DNA of 7,077 nt from contig CAJCBN010000451.1 of the NCBI GenBank assembly GCA_903960645.1, forward strand, positions 1 through 7,077, read 5' to 3'. This stretch comes from an uncultured Actinomycetes bacterium (lineage in GTDB: Bacteria; Actinomycetota; Thermoleophilia; Gaiellales; F1-60-MAGs149). Below, in pieces: positions 5,446 through 7,077 of the stretch; position 1 is the stretch's first letter, and each line of letters opens with the position of its first letter. The translations under genes and the position numbers were made by a program. Under the pieces are notes generated by a model. That model made no database searches. It worked only from the letters and a program-made list of their open reading frames with translations, and was not told the origin of the DNA.

Positions 5446-6254
5446 TGGCGGGAGCGGGGCGGGAACGCCTCGATCAGGCGCTCGCAGCCCGCGGGCTCGC
5501 GCCGACCCGCTCGAAGGCCCAGGCCTGGATTCTCGCCGGGCTCGTCACCGTCGACGGCGAGCCGGCCCGGACGGCGGGCCAGCAGGTGACGGCGGCCCAC
5601 GAGCTCGCCGTACGGGATCTGCCGCGCTTCGTCTCCCGCGCCGGCGACAAGCTTGACGGCATGCTGGAGCACCTCGGCTGGGACGCAACCGGCGCCGACG
5701 TCCTCGACATCGGCGCCTCGACCGGCGGTTTCACCGACTGCCTCCTGCAGCGCGGTGCCGCCCGCGTGATCGCCGTCGACGTCGGCTACGGGCAGCTCGA
5801 CCACCGCCTGCGCGAGGATCCGCGCGTGACGGTCATGGAGCGCACGAACGCGCGCACGCTCGCGTCGGACGCGCTGCCGTTTGCGCCGGATCTGATCGTC
5901 GCGGACGTGTCGTTCATCTCGCTACGCCACATCCTCGGCCCCGCGATCGCCTGTGCCAGAGCGCCCTGGCGCGCGATCGTGCTCGTCAAGCCGCAGTTCG
6001 AGGCGCAGCCCGCCGACGTTGGCAAGGGCGGCGTCGTGCGCGACCCCGTGGTGCGCCGCCGGGCGATCGCCTCGGTCGCCCGCTACGCTTCCGATCTCGG
6101 CGCGATTCCGCTGGAGGCCCGCGATTCCGGCTTCCCCGGGCCCGCCGGGAATCACGAATACCCTCTTGCCCTCGTCTCCCAGGACCACCCCCTCGCCCGT
6201 GACGCCCACCCCGACCCCGAGCGCATCGCCCTCGACGCCATCGGCGACGCCTGA
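5445..6254 (+). CDS. tlyA: TlyA-family 2'-O-ribose rRNA methyltransferase
   Basis: TlyA methylates the 2'-O of cytidines in 23S rRNA and, for the longer type II enzymes, also 16S rRNA; loss gives capreomycin resistance in mycobacteria. The 269-residue protein has an N-terminal S4 RNA-binding domain (about 6-60) and a Rossmann SAM-dependent methyltransferase with motif DIGASTGGF (88-96). The catalytic tetrad falls at K69, D154 (VADVSF), K182 (LVKPQFE) and E238 (NHEY), the same numbers as in the Mycobacterium tuberculosis enzyme (268 residues), and there is a comparable C-terminal tail. This favours type II. The interdomain linker reads PRFV where M. tuberculosis has RAWV. The ATG shares one base with the ispA stop (TGATG), indicating coupling. 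The C-terminal 56 bases overlap the predicted nadK start. Older hemolysin annotations of this family are misleading. Confidence 0.94.
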   Translation: MAGAGRERLDQALAARGLAPTRSKAQAWILAGLVTVDGEPARTAGQQVTAAHELAVRDLPRFVSRAGDKLDGMLEHLGWDATGADVLDIGASTGGFTDCLLQRGAARVIAVDVGYGQLDHRLREDPRVTVMERTNARTLASDALPFAPDLIVADVSFISLRHILGPAIACARAPWRAIVLVKPQFEAQPADVGKGGVVRDPVVRRRAIASVARYASDLGAIPLEARDSGFPGPAGNHEYPLALVSQDHPLARDAHPDPERIALDAIGDA

Positions 6255-7077
6255 CGTCCGACGCATTCTGCTGGTCACGCACGGTGACCCCTCGGTCACC
6301 GCCGTCACCCTGCCCGGGCTGGCCGCCGCCGTGGCCGCCGCGGGCGTCGAGCTGGTGCTCAGCGAGGACGAGTCCGCCAAACACCCCGACCTCGAGCCGG
6401 TCAGCGTCGACCGCCCGGACGAGGTCGACCTGATCCTCGTGCTCGGCGGCGACGGCACGATGCTGCGCGCCATGCACCGCGTGATCGACCGACCGGTCGC
6501 CTGCGTCGGGGTCAACTACGGCACCTTCGGCTTCCTCACGACGATGCGGGCGAATGAGCTGCTCGAGCGCCTGCCCGACGTGCTCGGCGGTGGCCTCGAG
6601 ATCGTCGCCCTGCCGACGGTCTCAGTCGAGACGCCTGATGGTCGCTTCATCGCCATCAACGACGTCCTCGTGACGGCCGATCAGCTCGGCCGCATGGCCG
6701 TTCTCGAGTGGGCCGTCAACGGTGTCGACCTCGGCCAGCGCGGCTGCGATGGCATCCTCGTCGCCACCCCGGCCGGCTCGACCGGCTACAACCTCTCTGC
6801 GGGCGGCCCGGTCATCGAGTGGGGCGTCGATGCCGTCACCGTCACCTTCGTCGCGCCGCACTCGCTCGACGGCCGGCCTCTGATCCTCGGCCGCGGCCAT
6901 GAGGTGCGCATCGTCTCCCGCACGCGTGACGTCGGCAGCCGCATCGTGGTGGACGGTCATCCGCTCGCGCACCTCGGGAAGGGCGAGGCGACGACGATCC
7001 GGATGGCACCCGAGGTGGCACGGCTCGCGATCCTGCCGAACCGCCCGTTCCTGTCCCGGTACCGCGACAAGTTCGGA
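6199..7077 (+). CDS. nadK: NAD kinase, 3' end beyond window
   Basis: NadK phosphorylates NAD to NADP using ATP or polyphosphate. The frame is open to the window edge, giving 293 residues. Visible motifs are LGGDGTMLRA (GGDGT at 83-87), the NE/D motif as ND (154-155), DGILVATPAGSTGYNLSAGGP starting at D184 (nucleotide-binding loop), PHSLDGRPL and VDGHP. The sequence ends FLSRYRDKFG, which aligns near the family C-terminus, so only a few residues seem missing. The first beta strand (RRILLVTHGD) starts around residue 20; the only nearby standard start leaving it intact is GTG 6199 (TTG 6166 is further upstream). That start overlaps tlyA by 56 bases in the +1 frame and gives a Thr/Pro/Ser-rich leader. 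AGGA at 6181-6184 is a distant, weak ribosome binding site, and TACCCT at 6159-6164 repeats the efp -10 hexamer. nadK following tlyA is common in Actinobacteria, usually with recN next. Confidence 0.93.
   Translation, partial: MTPTPTPSASPSTPSATPDVRRILLVTHGDPSVTAVTLPGLAAAVAAAGVELVLSEDESAKHPDLEPVSVDRPDEVDLILVLGGDGTMLRAMHRVIDRPVACVGVNYGTFGFLTTMRANELLERLPDVLGGGLEIVALPTVSVETPDGRFIAINDVLVTADQLGRMAVLEWAVNGVDLGQRGCDGILVATPAGSTGYNLSAGGPVIEWGVDAVTVTFVAPHSLDGRPLILGRGHEVRIVSRTRDVGSRIVVDGHPLAHLGKGEATTIRMAPEVARLAILPNRPFLSRYRDKFG

Noticed and set aside
6123..6153. Inverted repeat GATTCCGGC ... GCCGGGAATC within tlyA
   Set aside because: It lies in the conserved PGPxGNxE-coding region, has no T-tract, and can be explained by codon choice in GC-rich DNA.
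6159..6164. TACCCT inside tlyA as a nadK promoter
   Set aside because: Identical to the efp -10 hexamer, but it encodes part of the conserved HEYPL region, has no -35 and is 34 bases from the GTG; kept only as a remark.
1..7077. CRISPR arrays, tRNA or rRNA genes, phage or defence genes
   Set aside because: No spaced direct repeats, no cloverleaf-like segments and no such coding signatures; apart from 1-182 and short gaps the window is filled by housekeeping genes.

Overview
This is a dense, high-GC (roughly 70% by eye) bacterial housekeeping block with every gene on the + strand. The gene order, actinobacterial-looking -10 hexamers placed right at start codons, and a mycobacterial-type TlyA suggest a deep actinobacterium, perhaps Thermoleophilia/Solirubrobacterales. 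That placement is inference from style; no marker here settles it.

Layout: 1-182 is non-coding and holds a REPIN-like inverted repeat (13-101) and a probable leaderless promoter (-10 at 171-176). Then follow efp (183-749), a hairpin plus second -10 box in the 36-base gap, a 590-residue biotin carrier protein with a pyruvate-carboxylase-like N-terminal region (786-2558), accC biotin carboxylase (2558-3919), nusB (3923-4357), a 67-residue XseB-like protein (4368-4571), an IspA-type prenyl diphosphate synthase (4537-5445), tlyA rRNA methyltransferase (5445-6254) and nadK NAD kinase (6199 to the window edge, C-terminus cut off). Genes from accB onward are separated by 10 bases or fewer, or overlap, so they are probably co-transcribed and partly translationally coupled. 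A third -10-like box lies over the nusB stop codon.

The order efp-accB-accC-nusB-xseB-ispA-tlyA matches, with deletions (folD, xseA, dxs, ahrC and others absent), the well-known Bacillus subtilis order; nadK after tlyA is as in Actinobacteria. The block joins translation (EF-P, TlyA), fatty-acid precursor carboxylation (BCCP, biotin carboxylase), rRNA transcription antitermination (NusB), isoprenoid synthesis (IspA) and NADP supply (NadK).

The most interesting observation is that the N-terminal ~435 residues of the AccB protein are homologous in sequence to the carboxyltransferase and PYC_OADA domains of pyruvate carboxylase/oxaloacetate decarboxylase, but all four canonical metal ligands (Asp, carbamyl-Lys and the two His of HxH) appear to be replaced by Ile, Leu, Tyr and Gln. 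The domain is probably a catalytically inactive or repurposed carboxyltransferase fold serving as part of an acetyl-/acyl-CoA carboxylase BCCP subunit.
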